Part shown: one piece after another, positions 37,041 to 46,409 of the stretch
Numbering within the stretch: the stretch's first letter is position 1
Layout: each line of letters begins with the position of its first letter
Assembly (NCBI RefSeq): GCF_900172345.1
Contig: NZ_FWFY01000003.1
Coordinates: 124,001 to 188,000 of the forward strand
Length of the DNA: 64,000 nucleotides
Reading direction: 5' to 3'
Source of the DNA: Limimaricola soesokkakensis
GTDB taxonomy: Bacteria > Pseudomonadota > Alphaproteobacteria > Rhodobacterales > Rhodobacteraceae
Notes under the pieces: generated by a model
The model's input: only the letters and a program-made list of their open reading frames with translations
The model's database searches: none
Told to the model about the DNA's origin: nothing
Translations under genes and position numbers: made by a program

Positions 37041-38023
37041 GCTACCGCTCTTTGCCGAAGGTCGAGCTGCACCTGCATCTCGAGGGCGCGGCCCCGCCCG
37101 CCTTCATCAAGGGGCTGGCGCACGAAAAGCACATCGACATCGACCGCATCTTCGACGGGAACGGCGGTTACGTCCGTGGCGATTTCGACTGGTTCCTCAA
37201 GGCCTATGATGCCGCCTGCACGGTGCTGCAGCGCCCCGAGGACTTCCGTCGGCTGATGCTGGCAGTGCTGGAGCAGAGCGCCGAGCAGGGGGTGGTCTAT
37301 ACCGAGTTCTTCCTGTCGCCCGATTTCTGCGGTGGCGGCGATCTAGGCGCGTGGCGCGACTATCTCGACGCGATGGTGGATGCCGCCGACGAGGCCGAGC
37401 GCCGCATGGGCATCACCTCGCGCGGGATCGTCACCTGCCTGCGCCATCTGGGTCCCGAGGCGGCGAAGCCGATTGCGCGCTGCGCCGCCGAAACCAAGGG
37501 GCGCTTCATCACCGGCTTCGGAATGGCCGGGGCCGAGATGATGCACCGGCCCGGCGATTTCGCATGGGCCTTCGACGCCGCGCGCGAGGCCGGGCTCGGT
37601 CTCACCGCCCATGCCGGCGAATGGGGCGGGCCTGACATGGTGCGCGAGACCGTTGACCTGCTGGGCTGCGATCGCATCGGCCATGGCATCAACGCCGTGA
37701 CCGACCACGCGCTCTGCGATCACCTGATCGAGCGGGGCGTCACGCTCGAGGTCTGCCCGGTGTCGAACCTCGTGCTCGGCGCGGTGCCGGATTGGAAGTC
37801 CCACCCGATCGAGGATCTGCGCGACCGTGGGCTGCGGGTCACCGTCTCGACCGACGATCCGCCTTGGTTCGGCACCACCATGACCCACGAATACGAGATG
37901 CTGGAGCGGCATTTCGGCTGGGAGGAGGAGCGGCTGCGCGTCGCCAACAGGGTAGCCGCCGAAGCGGCCTTCTGCGATGAGACGACGCGAGCGGAAATCC
38001 TGAAGAAACTGGAGGCGGCATGA
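37037..38023 (+). CDS. add: Adenosine deaminase
   Basis: 328 residues of the metal-dependent amidohydrolase family. Zinc and catalytic residues sit in [21 protein letters not shown] (His, Glu), DRIGHGINA and [10 protein letters not shown]. It converts adenosine/deoxyadenosine to inosine/deoxyinosine; some members of this family act on adenine instead, so the substrate preference needs biochemical proof. The neighbourhood favours nucleoside salvage. Coupled to deoB and upp by ATGA overlaps. Confidence 0.92.
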   Translation: MSYRSLPKVELHLHLEGAAPPAFIKGLAHEKHIDIDRIFDGNGGYVRGDFDWFLKAYDAACTVLQRPEDFRRLMLAVLEQSAEQGVVYTEFFLSPDFCGGGDLGAWRDYLDAMVDAADEAERRMGITSRGIVTCLRHLGPEAAKPIARCAAETKGRFITGFGMAGAEMMHRPGDFAWAFDAAREAGLGLTAHAGEWGGPDMVRETVDLLGCDRIGHGINAVTDHALCDHLIERGVTLEVCPVSNLVLGAVPDWKSHPIEDLRDRGLRVTVSTDDPPWFGTTMTHEYEMLERHFGWEEERLRVANRVAAEAAFCDETTRAEILKKLEAA

Positions 38024-38661
38024 GCCACACCGACCAACATTTGACCGTCGTCACGCATCCACTAGTGCAGCACAAGCTGACCTTGATGCGCAAATCCGAC
38101 ACCTCGACCGCGAGCTTCCGGCAGCTTCTGCGCGAGATCAGCCTGCTGCTGGCCTACGAGGTCACGCGCGACCTGCCGATGACCTCGACCCGGATCGACA
38201 CGCCGATGCAGCCGATGGCTGCGCCGGTGATCGAGGGCAAGAAGCTGGCGCTGATCTCGATCCTGCGCGCCGGTAACGGGCTGCTAGACGGCATCCTCGA
38301 ACTGATCCCCTCGGCCCGGGTCGGCTTTGTCGGTCTATACCGCGACCCCGAGACGCTGCAGCCGGTCGAGTATTACTTCAAGGTGCCGAGCCATCTTGGC
38401 GAGCGGCTGACCATCGCGGTGGACCCGATGCTCGCCACCGGCAACTCCTCGGTCGCGGCGATCGACATGCTCAAGAAGGCCGGGGCGAAGGACATCATCT
38501 TCCTGTGCCTGCTGGCGGCGCCCGAGGGTGTGGCGCGGATGAAGGAGGCGCATCCCGACGTGCCGATCGTGACCGCGTCGCTCGACGAGAAGCTGAACGA
38601 TCACGGCTACATCGTGCCCGGACTGGGGGATGCGGGTGACAGGATGTTCGGAACGAAGTAG
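38020..38661 (+). CDS. upp: Uracil phosphoribosyltransferase
   Basis: 213 residues. It makes UMP from uracil and [22 protein letters not shown] is the family N-terminus, [15 protein letters not shown] contacts substrate, and [16 protein letters not shown] is the PRPP-binding loop. The end [17 protein letters not shown] is the conserved uracil-binding C-terminus. Last gene of the salvage operon; it recovers the base released upstream by cytidine deamination and phosphorolysis. Confidence 0.97.
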   Translation: MSHTDQHLTVVTHPLVQHKLTLMRKSDTSTASFRQLLREISLLLAYEVTRDLPMTSTRIDTPMQPMAAPVIEGKKLALISILRAGNGLLDGILELIPSARVGFVGLYRDPETLQPVEYYFKVPSHLGERLTIAVDPMLATGNSSVAAIDMLKKAGAKDIIFLCLLAAPEGVARMKEAHPDVPIVTASLDEKLNDHGYIVPGLGDAGDRMFGTK

Positions 38662-38727
38662 CGCAATCTTTACAGGTTGACGGGGCTGCGCCATGGTTTC
38701 GGAAAACACTCCGGGGGCAGGGGCAAC

Positions 38728-40041
38728 ATGATCAGGACATTTCTCGCCGCATCGGTGGCGGCCTTGGCCGTGGCCGGACCAGCCATGGCGCAGGAGGCGA
38801 TTCCGGCCGAGTTCCCGCCCGAAAGCTACGCCGCCAACCAGTATGTCGATAGCGAGGGCTGTGCCTTCATCCGCGCCGGGATCGGCGGCATGACCAACTG
38901 GATCCCGCGGATGAGCCGCAGCCGCGAGCCGCTTTGCGGGTTCGAGCCGAGCCTTGCCGCGGCCGCGCCAGCCGTAGCCGAATCCCGGCCCGCCGCCACA
39001 CCCGCACCGGCCCGGCGGGCCGAGGCCAGCCCGGCATCGCGCCGCGCCACCGCCGCGCCTGTCTCGCCGCGTGTGGTGACGCCGCAGCCGGCGGTGGCGC
39101 GCGACATGCCGCCGGTGCTGACCCGGGCCGCCTTCTGCGCCGGGCGTAGCGGGCCGCAGCCGGGATATGTCAGCAGCCGCACCGGCGAGACAATCATCTG
39201 TGGCGAGGACCGCGATACCCGTCCAGGCGCGCCGCTGCGCGGCGCGGTGACGCTCGCCGCCGTCTGCGCCGACATGGCCGCGACGGGCCGCCGCTACGTG
39301 CTAAAGCACAGCGGCGAGCCGGTGAGCTGCGGCCCGCACGACGCAACCGCTCCGGCGCCGGGCAGCCGGCTGGCTGCGGCGATGCCGGCCCTTCCGGCTG
39401 GTCCCACCGGGACGCAGGCCTGCGATTTCGGCTCCGAATCGGGGCGCGCCGTCACCGGTGCCTCGACGCTACCGCGCCGCTGCGGTCCGCAGGCGCAGTC
39501 GCCTTCGGGCCTCGGCAATGCCGCCCGCGTGGCCCCGCGCGGCACCGGCGTCATGGCGTTCCTCGATCCGGCGGGCGATCTGCGCCGCGCCGCCGCGGCG
39601 GTGCCCATGCCCGACCCGGTGTCGCCGCCGCGCGGCTATCGCAATGCTTGGGATGATGGCCGGCTGAACCCGAACCGCGGCGTGCGCATCGTCGAGCAGG
39701 CCGGGGCGGGACAGGTCCGGGCCCCCGTGACCGCTGCGCCGGTGGCGGTGCCAACAGCTCTGGTGAGCCGTGTCTCGACCCGTTCGGCCCCGGTGGCCCC
39801 GGCTGTCGCCTCGCAGGGTCGTTTCGTGCAGATCGGGGCCTTCGCCCAGAGCGCCAATGCCGATCGCGCCGCGGCGCGCCTTCGGGCGATGGGGCTGCCT
39901 GTGGCGCATGGGCGGGTCACCAAGGGCGGCACCGAGATGCGTATCGTCGCGACGGGTCCCTTCGCCGACGCGGCCACGCTCGGCCGCGTGCTGGGCTCGG
40001 TGCGGAAGGCGGGCTACGCCGACGCCTTTGCACGCAGATAG
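38728..40041 (+). CDS. Secreted SPOR-domain protein
   Basis: 437 residues with a signal peptide (1-21, ending AGPAMA). A Cys-containing N-terminal region (GCAFIRAGIGGMTNWIPRMSR...CGFEPS) is followed by long Ala/Pro-rich linkers and further Cys pairs (FCAGRSG/IICGED, VCADM/VSCGP). A C-terminal SPOR domain occupies about 368-437 (RFVQIGAFAQSANADRAAARL ... VRKAGYADAFAR). SPOR domains bind denuded septal peptidoglycan, so a cell-division or envelope role is likely. The N-terminal module is not a known enzyme. Confidence 0.85.
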   Translation: MIRTFLAASVAALAVAGPAMAQEAIPAEFPPESYAANQYVDSEGCAFIRAGIGGMTNWIPRMSRSREPLCGFEPSLAAAAPAVAESRPAATPAPARRAEASPASRRATAAPVSPRVVTPQPAVARDMPPVLTRAAFCAGRSGPQPGYVSSRTGETIICGEDRDTRPGAPLRGAVTLAAVCADMAATGRRYVLKHSGEPVSCGPHDATAPAPGSRLAAAMPALPAGPTGTQACDFGSESGRAVTGASTLPRRCGPQAQSPSGLGNAARVAPRGTGVMAFLDPAGDLRRAAAAVPMPDPVSPPRGYRNAWDDGRLNPNRGVRIVEQAGAGQVRAPVTAAPVAVPTALVSRVSTRSAPVAPAVASQGRFVQIGAFAQSANADRAAARLRAMGLPVAHGRVTKGGTEMRIVATGPFADAATLGRVLGSVRKAGYADAFARR

Positions 40042-40061
40042 GGAGACGGGCGGGCCGGAGC

Positions 40062-41072
40062 TCAGTTTCGGCAGATGCCCTGCAAGCTGACCCAGTCGCC
40101 ATCCGACAGGACCGGACCGGCCGTGGCGGCGGGTTCGGCGGCGACCAGCACGGCCGAGACGGCGCCGTCGGGGTCACTGGCCCGGGCCCAGGGGCCGATC
40201 GGCACGCCGGCGGCCGCGAACTGGTCGAGCAGCACCGCATCATCCGCGCGCGGCGCCGGAGTGCTCACGAGGTGGCGTGCCTGCTGCTGCAGCTTCTCGG
40301 TCGGGATGTCACCTGTGGTCAGCAGCCGTAGCACCGTGCCGAAACCCGCTTCGCGCAGCAGGTCGTCAAGCGGGTCGGATTCCTTGCGGCTCGCGGCCGT
40401 GGCGAGCACGTGACCGGCCACCACCGCCGGATCCTCGGTCGCCTCGATGATCTCCTGCGGCAGCACGATGATGCCGCCGGGCAGGTAGAGCGGTCCGGCC
40501 AGCCCCTCTGGTACCACCACGATCTGACCGCCGCTGCGCCCGAGCAGCCGGTCGCGCATCCGGCCCAGCGCCTCGCTGCCCAAGGGGTCGCGGCAGGTCG
40601 GGCCGGTGATCTCCTGCACCATCCCTAGAAGCGTCGCGCCGAACTCGGAGCGCTTGCCCGGCGGCACGACGCTCAGCGTCTGCTGCATCAGCGCGCCGGG
40701 CAGCCAGAACACGGCGAGACCGAGCGCCAGCGCCGTGCCGCCCCAGATCGCGCCCTGCCGGAGCCGCCCCGGCCGCGGCTGCCGCGCGGCCACGGCGCGG
40801 CGCACCTTCTCCAGCGCGCCGATCATCGTGTCGTCGTCGATCTCCAGCGTTTCGCTGGCCTCCGCGTCGGGGGCATAGATCGCGGGGCGCTGGTTGGGGT
40901 TGAGCCGGTGCAGCGCCGGCAGCGACCAATGCGTCACCGGCAGACCGCTGTCGTCGCACAACACGAGCGTCGCCTCGCCGAAGGAAATTGTCACGGAACG
41001 CGGTTCGGCGCCCGGCTCCGGATGCCAGGTGCCGATCGTCTCGAGCCGAGCGAATTCCTTCAGTGCGGTCAT
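40062..41072 (-). CDS. Membrane protein resembling an inactive M48 peptidase
   Basis: 336 residues. A cytoplasmic N-terminal part (1-105) precedes one membrane segment at about 107-129. The distal part has LPGGIIVLPQEIIEATEDPAV, which looks like the conserved strand-helix of M48/Ste24-type peptidases, but where HExxH should follow the sequence reads AGHVLATAASRK (219-230). The catalytic motif is therefore missing. AAGGAA before the ATG at 41072 supports this start. It converges on the SPOR gene. The function is unknown; similarity to M48 is my reading and is tentative. Confidence 0.6.
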   Translation of the reverse strand: MTALKEFARLETIGTWHPEPGAEPRSVTISFGEATLVLCDDSGLPVTHWSLPALHRLNPNQRPAIYAPDAEASETLEIDDDTMIGALEKVRRAVAARQPRPGRLRQGAIWGGTALALGLAVFWLPGALMQQTLSVVPPGKRSEFGATLLGMVQEITGPTCRDPLGSEALGRMRDRLLGRSGGQIVVVPEGLAGPLYLPGGIIVLPQEIIEATEDPAVVAGHVLATAASRKESDPLDDLLREAGFGTVLRLLTTGDIPTEKLQQQARHLVSTPAPRADDAVLLDQFAAAGVPIGPWARASDPDGAVSAVLVAAEPAATAGPVLSDGDWVSLQGICRN

Positions 41073-41256
41073 CGTTCCTTTCGCGGCCCAAACGTCCCGG
41101 CCTGCCGTTTCGGCCAACATAGCCCTGCGATGTAGGGAGGAACAGGGGCGACGCTTCGAAGCCTGTGCCGGATCGGCGGCATCTGCGTCGCATTCGCCGT
41201 CCGATGCGGGACGGGGATCCGCGGCGTCCGGGGGCGGGCGCCGCGGATCGTCGTGG

Positions 41257-43458
41257 TCAGGCGGCGTCGGCGGCTTGGCCGTCGCCGTAGCGGTCGTAGA
41301 ACGCGGCACCCGAGCCTGCCATCTCGCGCAGCAGCTTGGGGCAGGCGAAACGCTGGCCATGCTTTTTGGTTAGCGCGTCGCAACGCTCGGCGGCAAAGCC
41401 CGCGCCGATCATGTCGAGCCAGGAGAACGGCCCGCCCGACCACGGCGCGAAGCCCCAGCCCAGGATCGCCGCCACGTCGCCTTCGCGGATGTCGGTCAGC
41501 ACACCGTCCTCGAAGGCGCGCACCGCCTCGAGTACCTGTGCGAAGAGCAGCCGCTGCTGCACCTCCACGAGATCGGGCTGCTCGTCCGAAACCGCATAGC
41601 GCTCCGACAGACCGTCCCAGAGGCCGGTGCGCTGACCCTTTTCGTCATAGGCGTAGAAGCCCGATTTCGACTTGCGCCCCATCCGGCCCTGATCGGCCAT
41701 CCAGAACAGCACCTCGTCCACCGCCTCGTCCGGATAGGCGTCGCCCATCGCGGCCTTGGTGGCCTTGGCGATCTTCACGCCGAGATCGATCGAGGTTTCG
41801 TCCACGAGCTGCAGCGGCCCAAGCGGCATGCCGACGAGACGCGCCGCGTTCTCGATCAGCGCCGGCTCGACGCCCTCGGCGACCATGCGGATGCCCTCGT
41901 TGATGTAGGGGATGATGCAGCGGTTGGCGTAGAAGAAGCGCGCGTCGTTCACCACGATAGGCGTCTTGCGGATCTGCCGTGCGAAGTCGAGCGCCTTGGC
42001 CACGGCGACGTCGCCGGTCTCACGGCCCTTGATGATCTCGACCAGCATCATCTTGTCGACCGGCGAGAAGAAATGGATGCCGATGAACCGGTCGGGGCGC
42101 TCGGACGCCTTGGCCAGCTCGGTGATCGGCAGGGTCGAGGTGTTGGTAGCGAAGATCGCGTCGGGCTTGATCACCGCCTCGACCCGTTTGGTCATCTCGG
42201 CCTTCACGCCGACATCCTCGAACACCGCCTCGACGATGAGGTCGCAGTCCGACAGCGCCTCGATCTCGGTGGTGGCGTTGATCCGGCCCAGCACCTCCTC
42301 CTTCTTCTCGGGCGTGACCTTCTTGCGGCTGATGCCCTTGTCGAGCAGCCCCTCGGAATAGGACTTGCCCTTGTCGGCGGCGGCCTGCTCGCGGTCGATC
42401 AGCACCACTTCGATCCCGGCATTGGCCGAGACATAAGCGATGCCCGCGCCCATCATGCCAGCGCCGAGGATGCCAACCTTCTTCACGCTCTGGTCCGGCG
42501 CCTCGGGGCGGTTCGCGCCCTTTTCCAGCGCTTCCTTGTTGAGGAAGAGCGAGCGGATCATCGCGGTGGAGGAGGGATCCATCAGCACCTTGGTGAACCA
42601 GCGCGCCTCGATCTTGAGCGCGGTGTCGAAGGGCACCAGCGCGCCCTCATAAACCGCCGACAGAAGCGCCTTGGCGGCCGGGTACACGCCTTGGGTCTTG
42701 CCATGCACCATCGCGGAGGCGCCGACGAAGGTCATGAAGCCCGCCGGGTGGTAGGGCGCGCCGCCGGGCATCTTGTAGCCCTTGGCGTCCCACGGCTTCA
42801 CCAGATCCGCGTCCTTGGCCTGCAGCACCCAGGCCTTGGCCGCGGCGAGCGGGTCCTCGACCACCTCGTCGATCACGCCCAGCGCCTTGGCCTTCTTGGG
42901 GTCGTTCATCTTGCCTTCGAGCAGCAGCGGGCTCGCCCCCATGGCGCCGAGCTTGCGCACGAGGCGGGTGGTGCCGCCGGCACCGGGGAAAATGCCGACC
43001 ATGATCTCGGGCAGGCCGATCTTGGCCTTGGGGTTGTCGGCCGCAAAGATCCGGTGGCACGCCAGCGGGATCTCCAGCCCGATGCCCAGCGCGGTGCCGG
43101 GCAGGGCGGCGGCGATCGGTTTGCCACCCTTGTTGGTCTTGGGGTCGAGGCCCGCGCGCTCGATCTTGCGCAGCACGCCATGCATCCGCATCACGCCTTC
43201 GAACACGGCCCGGGCGGGGTCGTCTCCGCCGGCCTCCTTCATCCCGGCGATGACGCCGAGATCCATGCCGCCGGCGAAATCCTTCTTGGCGGAGGTGATG
43301 ACGATGCCCTTCACGGCCTCATCGGCCAGCGCCTCGTCGACCAGCGCATCGAGCTCCTCGAAACCCTGCATCGACATGACGTTCATGGAGCGGCCGAGCA
43401 CGTCCCAGGTGATGACGGCAACGCCATCGGCGTCGCGCATGAGTGTGAAATCGGTCAT
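41257..43458 (-). CDS. fadB: Fatty-acid oxidation complex alpha subunit (enoyl-CoA hydratase/3-hydroxyacyl-CoA dehydrogenase)
   Basis: 733 residues with three parts: an N-terminal crotonase domain (about 1-300; ALPGTALGIGLEIPLACHR and GLPEIMVGIFPGAGGTTRL include the oxyanion and Glu regions), an NAD-binding domain (from about 328, VGILGAGMMGAGIAYVSANAG) and a C-terminal 3-hydroxyacyl-CoA dehydrogenase domain (IHFFSPVDKMMLVEII, RFFYANRC). It carries out steps 2 and 3 of beta-oxidation. The partner thiolase is encoded upstream in the same direction, with a SnoaL-like gene between them. The start MTDFTLMRD has GGAGG upstream. Confidence 0.95.
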   Translation of the reverse strand: MTDFTLMRDADGVAVITWDVLGRSMNVMSMQGFEELDALVDEALADEAVKGIVITSAKKDFAGGMDLGVIAGMKEAGGDDPARAVFEGVMRMHGVLRKIERAGLDPKTNKGGKPIAAALPGTALGIGLEIPLACHRIFAADNPKAKIGLPEIMVGIFPGAGGTTRLVRKLGAMGASPLLLEGKMNDPKKAKALGVIDEVVEDPLAAAKAWVLQAKDADLVKPWDAKGYKMPGGAPYHPAGFMTFVGASAMVHGKTQGVYPAAKALLSAVYEGALVPFDTALKIEARWFTKVLMDPSSTAMIRSLFLNKEALEKGANRPEAPDQSVKKVGILGAGMMGAGIAYVSANAGIEVVLIDREQAAADKGKSYSEGLLDKGISRKKVTPEKKEEVLGRINATTEIEALSDCDLIVEAVFEDVGVKAEMTKRVEAVIKPDAIFATNTSTLPITELAKASERPDRFIGIHFFSPVDKMMLVEIIKGRETGDVAVAKALDFARQIRKTPIVVNDARFFYANRCIIPYINEGIRMVAEGVEPALIENAARLVGMPLGPLQLVDETSIDLGVKIAKATKAAMGDAYPDEAVDEVLFWMADQGRMGRKSKSGFYAYDEKGQRTGLWDGLSERYAVSDEQPDLVEVQQRLLFAQVLEAVRAFEDGVLTDIREGDVAAILGWGFAPWSGGPFSWLDMIGAGFAAERCDALTKKHGQRFACPKLLREMAGSGAAFYDRYGDGQAADAA

Positions 43459-43510
43459 GACGACCTCCTGTTCGCAAACTGTGTGGGGAAGGGACGGCGC
43501 GGATGCGGCG

Positions 43511-43900
43511 TCAGGGGGCGTCGCTCGGCGGCGCACCGAATTCGATCATCTCGATCACCGGACGCGGCGTGTCCAACCGACAGTAGTAGATCACGTCGAG
43601 ATCGACCCGTTCGCCGCTGTCGTTCTGGAACCGGCGCTCGATCCAGACCCGGAACTTTCTGGCCCGCGGCAGCTCCAGCGTATGGATGCGGACATATTCC
43701 TCGTGCATGGCGCGGGTGCCGAGGTCGCGTTGCCAGCCCTGCAGCCACTCCCGGTAGACATCGCGGTTGGCCAGCACCGTGAGACCCTCCGGTCCCTGTA
43801 CCCCCAGCGGGTAGTCGCAGTCGTCGAGCATCTCCTCGATCCGCCCCTCGCGGAACAGCCGGGTGTGGTTCTCGATGAATTGCGACATGACGCGGGACAT
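43511..43900 (-). CDS. SnoaL-like small protein
   Basis: 129 residues. The pattern QFIENHTRLFREGRIEEMLDDCDYPL, a middle of alternating strand residues, and FQNDSGERVDLDVIYYCRLD suggest a SnoaL/NTF2-like cone fold. No catalytic residues can be named. It lies between fadA and fadB on the same strand, so it is probably co-expressed with beta-oxidation. An ATG four codons in is an alternative start. Confidence 0.7.
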   Translation of the reverse strand: MSRVMSQFIENHTRLFREGRIEEMLDDCDYPLGVQGPEGLTVLANRDVYREWLQGWQRDLGTRAMHEEYVRIHTLELPRARKFRVWIERRFQNDSGERVDLDVIYYCRLDTPRPVIEMIEFGAPPSDAP

Positions 43901-44018
43901 GCCAATCGACCTCGCAGATTGCAGGATGGATTTCCCATTGGAAACTAAGGCGCGAGGAGCCCTTGTCCACGTGTGGAAGGCGTCCCTGCGGGGCGCCTGA
44001 GGGGCGGGCGAGCATGGC

Positions 44019-45230
44019 TCAGACCCGCTCGATGATGGTGGCGGCGCCCATGCCGGAGGCGACGCAGAGCGTGGCGAGGCCGGTGCCCTTGCCGGTCCGC
44101 TCCAGCTCGTCGAGCAGGATGCCAAGGATGATCGCTCCGGTGGCACCCAGCGGGTGACCCATGGCAATGGCGCCGCCATTGGGATTGAGCGTCGCGGGGT
44201 CGATGTCGAAGGCCTGCATGAAGCGCAGCGGGATCGCCGAGAAGGCCTCGTTCACCTCGAACAGGTCGATGTCCGAGATCGCCATGCCGTTATCGGCGAG
44301 GATCTTCTCGGTCACCGGCACCGGGCCGGTGAGCATGATCGTCGGATCGGTGCCGATCTTCGCGGTGGCGCGGATCCGGGCGCGCGGCTTGAGACCATGC
44401 GCGCGGCCGAATTCGGCATCGCCGATCAACAGGCCGGCGGCGCCATCGACGATGCCGGACGAGTTGCCCGCGTGGTGAACGTGGTTGATCCGCTCCAGAT
44501 GCGGGTACTTCATCAGCGCGACCTTGTCGAAGCCGGGCATCACCTCGCCCATCGCCTTGAACGACGGCTCCAGCGCGCCGAGCGCCTGCATGTCGGTTTG
44601 CGGCCGCATGTATTCGTCGCGGTCGAGGATGGTCAGGCCGTTGATGTCCTTGACCGGCACGACCGAGCGGTCGAAGCGACCGTCATCCCAGGCCGCCTTG
44701 GCACGGCGCTGGCTCTCGACCGCGAAAGCGTCGACCTCGTCGCGCGAGAATCCGTATTCGGTCGCGATGATGTCGGCCGAGATGCCCTGCGGCACGAAAT
44801 AGGTCTTCATCGCAACCGAGGGATCGACCGCGATGGCAGCGCCGTCCGAGCCCATCGGCACGCGGCTCATCGCCTCGACGCCGCCGGCGATATAGGCGCG
44901 GCCCGCACCGGCGCGGACCTGGTTGGCGGCGAGGTTCACCGCCTCCATGCCGCTGGCGCAGAAGCGGTTGATCGACAGGCCGGGAATGCGCTCGTCGAGG
45001 GAGGAGGCCAGCACGGCGGAGCGGGCAAGGCAGCCGCCCTGTTCGCCGACCTGCGTGGCGTTGCCCCAGATCACGTCCTCGACGGCATGGCCCTCGAGGC
45101 CGTTGCGCTGGGCTAGCGCGTCGAGCACGCCGGCCGAGAGCTTTAGGCTCGTGACCTCGTGCAGCGAGCCGTCCTTTCGGCCCTTGCCGCGCGGGGTGCG
45201 GATCGCGTCATAGATGAAGGCTTCGGTCAT
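44019..45230 (-). CDS. fadA: Acetyl-CoA acyltransferase (thiolase)
   Basis: 403 residues. It cleaves 3-ketoacyl-CoA in the last step of beta-oxidation. The nucleophilic Cys sits in INRFCASGMEAVN, the His in NPNGGAIAMGHPLGATGA and the second Cys in LATLCVASGMGAA. With fadB it forms the trifunctional set. The start ATG overlaps the stop of the GST gene (ATGA). A SnoaL-like gene follows. Confidence 0.95.
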   Translation of the reverse strand: MTEAFIYDAIRTPRGKGRKDGSLHEVTSLKLSAGVLDALAQRNGLEGHAVEDVIWGNATQVGEQGGCLARSAVLASSLDERIPGLSINRFCASGMEAVNLAANQVRAGAGRAYIAGGVEAMSRVPMGSDGAAIAVDPSVAMKTYFVPQGISADIIATEYGFSRDEVDAFAVESQRRAKAAWDDGRFDRSVVPVKDINGLTILDRDEYMRPQTDMQALGALEPSFKAMGEVMPGFDKVALMKYPHLERINHVHHAGNSSGIVDGAAGLLIGDAEFGRAHGLKPRARIRATAKIGTDPTIMLTGPVPVTEKILADNGMAISDIDLFEVNEAFSAIPLRFMQAFDIDPATLNPNGGAIAMGHPLGATGAIILGILLDELERTGKGTGLATLCVASGMGAATIIERV

Positions 45231-45874
45231 GTGGTCGCTCCTTCCCGGTCGGCGGGCGATCCGGGCATCAGTTCGTAGGGGTGTTTCCAGCCCGGCAGCG
45301 CCGCGATGCGGTCGAGCCAGCGGTCGATATGGGGATGCGCGGCGCGGTCGAAGCCGAAAGGCTCGGTGTAGAAAAGATAGCCGCAGCACGAAAAGTCGGC
45401 ATTGGTCGGGCCATCGCCCACCAGCCAGTCGCGGTCCTCAAGCGCCCGATCGAGCGTCGCATAGGTCGGCGCGAGGCGGCCCTGCAGCCACTTGATCACC
45501 TGCTCGGGCCGCTTTTCGGGCGGCAGGAAATTCATCAGGAACCGCAGGGTGCCTGCCTGACCCGAAAGCTTGTGGTTGTCCCACAGCACCCAGCGCAGCA
45601 CTTCGCGACGTTCCTCGGGCGTGTTGCCGCCGAACTTGCCGGTGCGCTCGCTGACCCAGTCCTGGATCGCGCCGGACTGGCTCAGCCGCAGTCCGTCATC
45701 GGTTTCGAGCACCGGCACCTCGCCCATCTCGTTGAGCGCGCGGAACGCGTCGGAGCGGGCGGCGCCGGCGAAGAAGTCGACCTTCACCGGTTCCCAGTCG
45801 AGCCCGGCAAGCGTCATCGGCAACGCCGCCTTGTAGGCGTTGCCGCTCTCGCCGAAGCAATGAAGTCGGATCAT
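45227..45874 (-). CDS. Glutathione S-transferase
   Basis: 215 residues. A thioredoxin-like N-terminal domain (MGEVPVLETDDGLRLSQSGAI is the glutathione-binding strand-turn with cis-Pro and the Ser of SQSGAI) and an all-helical C-terminal domain (DGPTNADFSCCGYLFYTE) are clear. It is first in the operon with fadA, SnoaL-like and fadB, so it may handle reactive acyl or enoyl intermediates, though the substrate is unproven. Upstream lie copies of the dispersed GCGTATTT motif. Confidence 0.9.
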   Translation of the reverse strand: MIRLHCFGESGNAYKAALPMTLAGLDWEPVKVDFFAGAARSDAFRALNEMGEVPVLETDDGLRLSQSGAIQDWVSERTGKFGGNTPEERREVLRWVLWDNHKLSGQAGTLRFLMNFLPPEKRPEQVIKWLQGRLAPTYATLDRALEDRDWLVGDGPTNADFSCCGYLFYTEPFGFDRAAHPHIDRWLDRIAALPGWKHPYELMPGSPADREGATT

Positions 45875-45917
45875 TTCTCCTCCTAGGGTCGTGTCACCCA
45901 GCCGCGGCCGGGCCTTT

Positions 45918-45940
45918 GCGTATTTGAAGAAAGATGAAGC
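45918..45940 (+). repeat. Dispersed intergenic motif, forward copy
   Basis: GCGTATTTGAAGAAAGATGA followed by AGC. The same motif occurs inverted at 46087-46111 and within the two-hairpin repeats at 14.65 and 19.97 kb, and again at 57663-57685. All copies lie between genes. Confidence 0.65.
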
Positions 45941-46086
45941 AGGCGTGGCATTTAACGCATCATCAACGCTTTGCCGTCAGCTTCGCATCTGCGGTACAGG
46001 CTGGCGAGCCGATGGCCGTGGAAGATGAAACCCCCGGGGTGGAGCGTCCGAACGCGACGCGCCGCGCCGCGGGTGGATCGCCGGCT

Positions 46087-46111
46087 CTTTCATCTTTCTA
46101 AAAATACGCAG
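46087..46111 (-). repeat. Dispersed intergenic motif, inverted copy
   Basis: Read on the minus strand: CTGCGTATTTTTAGAAAGAT then GAAAG. With the forward copy at 45918 it brackets about 145 bases in which no gene is seen. Confidence 0.6.
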
Positions 46112-46139
46112 CTCCTCCATCTGCGATCTTGCGCAGGCG

Positions 46140-46352
46140 CTACCTCTTGCGCGCCTCCAACTCCGCGTTGAACAGCCTGAGCCGGTGCCCGAAGGTATCG
46201 GCGTCGATCACGCTGTCGAAATTCTCGAACAGGAAGGACAGCGCCTCGCCTTCGTCGAGCCCGGCCTCCCGGGCGAAGCGCTTGAGGCGGCGATAGCCGT
46301 CCTCGCTCATCGCCACGGGAAATCGACGGGTCAGTTTCAGGCGTTTGGGCAT
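46140..46352 (-). CDS. Small basic protein, possibly ribbon-helix-helix
   Basis: 70 residues. The start MPKRLKLTRRFPVAMSEDGYRRLKRFA resembles the strand plus helix of CopG/Arc-type DNA-binding proteins, and SFLFENFDSVIDADTFGHRLRLFNAELEARK forms the helical rest (parts of one sequence, residues 38-69). It lies 57 bases downstream of the acyl-CoA dehydrogenase gene on the same strand. It could be a regulator or an orphan antitoxin-like protein; no toxin partner is present. Confidence 0.6.
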   Translation of the reverse strand: MPKRLKLTRRFPVAMSEDGYRRLKRFAREAGLDEGEALSFLFENFDSVIDADTFGHRLRLFNAELEARKR

Positions 46353-46409
46353 CTCGTCCTCCGGGTCGTTGTCCGGGACGAGCCTCGCCCCGGACAGCGC
46401 CCTCGTCCA

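Noticed and set aside
43979-43997. GGCGTCCC/GGGGCGCC hairpin after fadA
   Set aside because: Contains a G-U pair and a 3-base loop with no T-run; common by chance in DNA this rich in G and C.
45952-45967. TTAA-N7-TCAAC, one base from the CtrA site TTAA-N7-TTAAC, upstream of the GST gene
   Set aside because: One mismatch in a short degenerate motif, no cell-cycle gene nearby, and the surrounding stretch contains dispersed repeats; chance is a sufficient explanation.
46370-46396. TGTCCGGG/CCCGGACA hairpin between the acyl-CoA dehydrogenase gene and the small basic protein gene
   Set aside because: An 11-base loop and no T-run; too weak to call a terminator, and the two genes may be co-transcribed.
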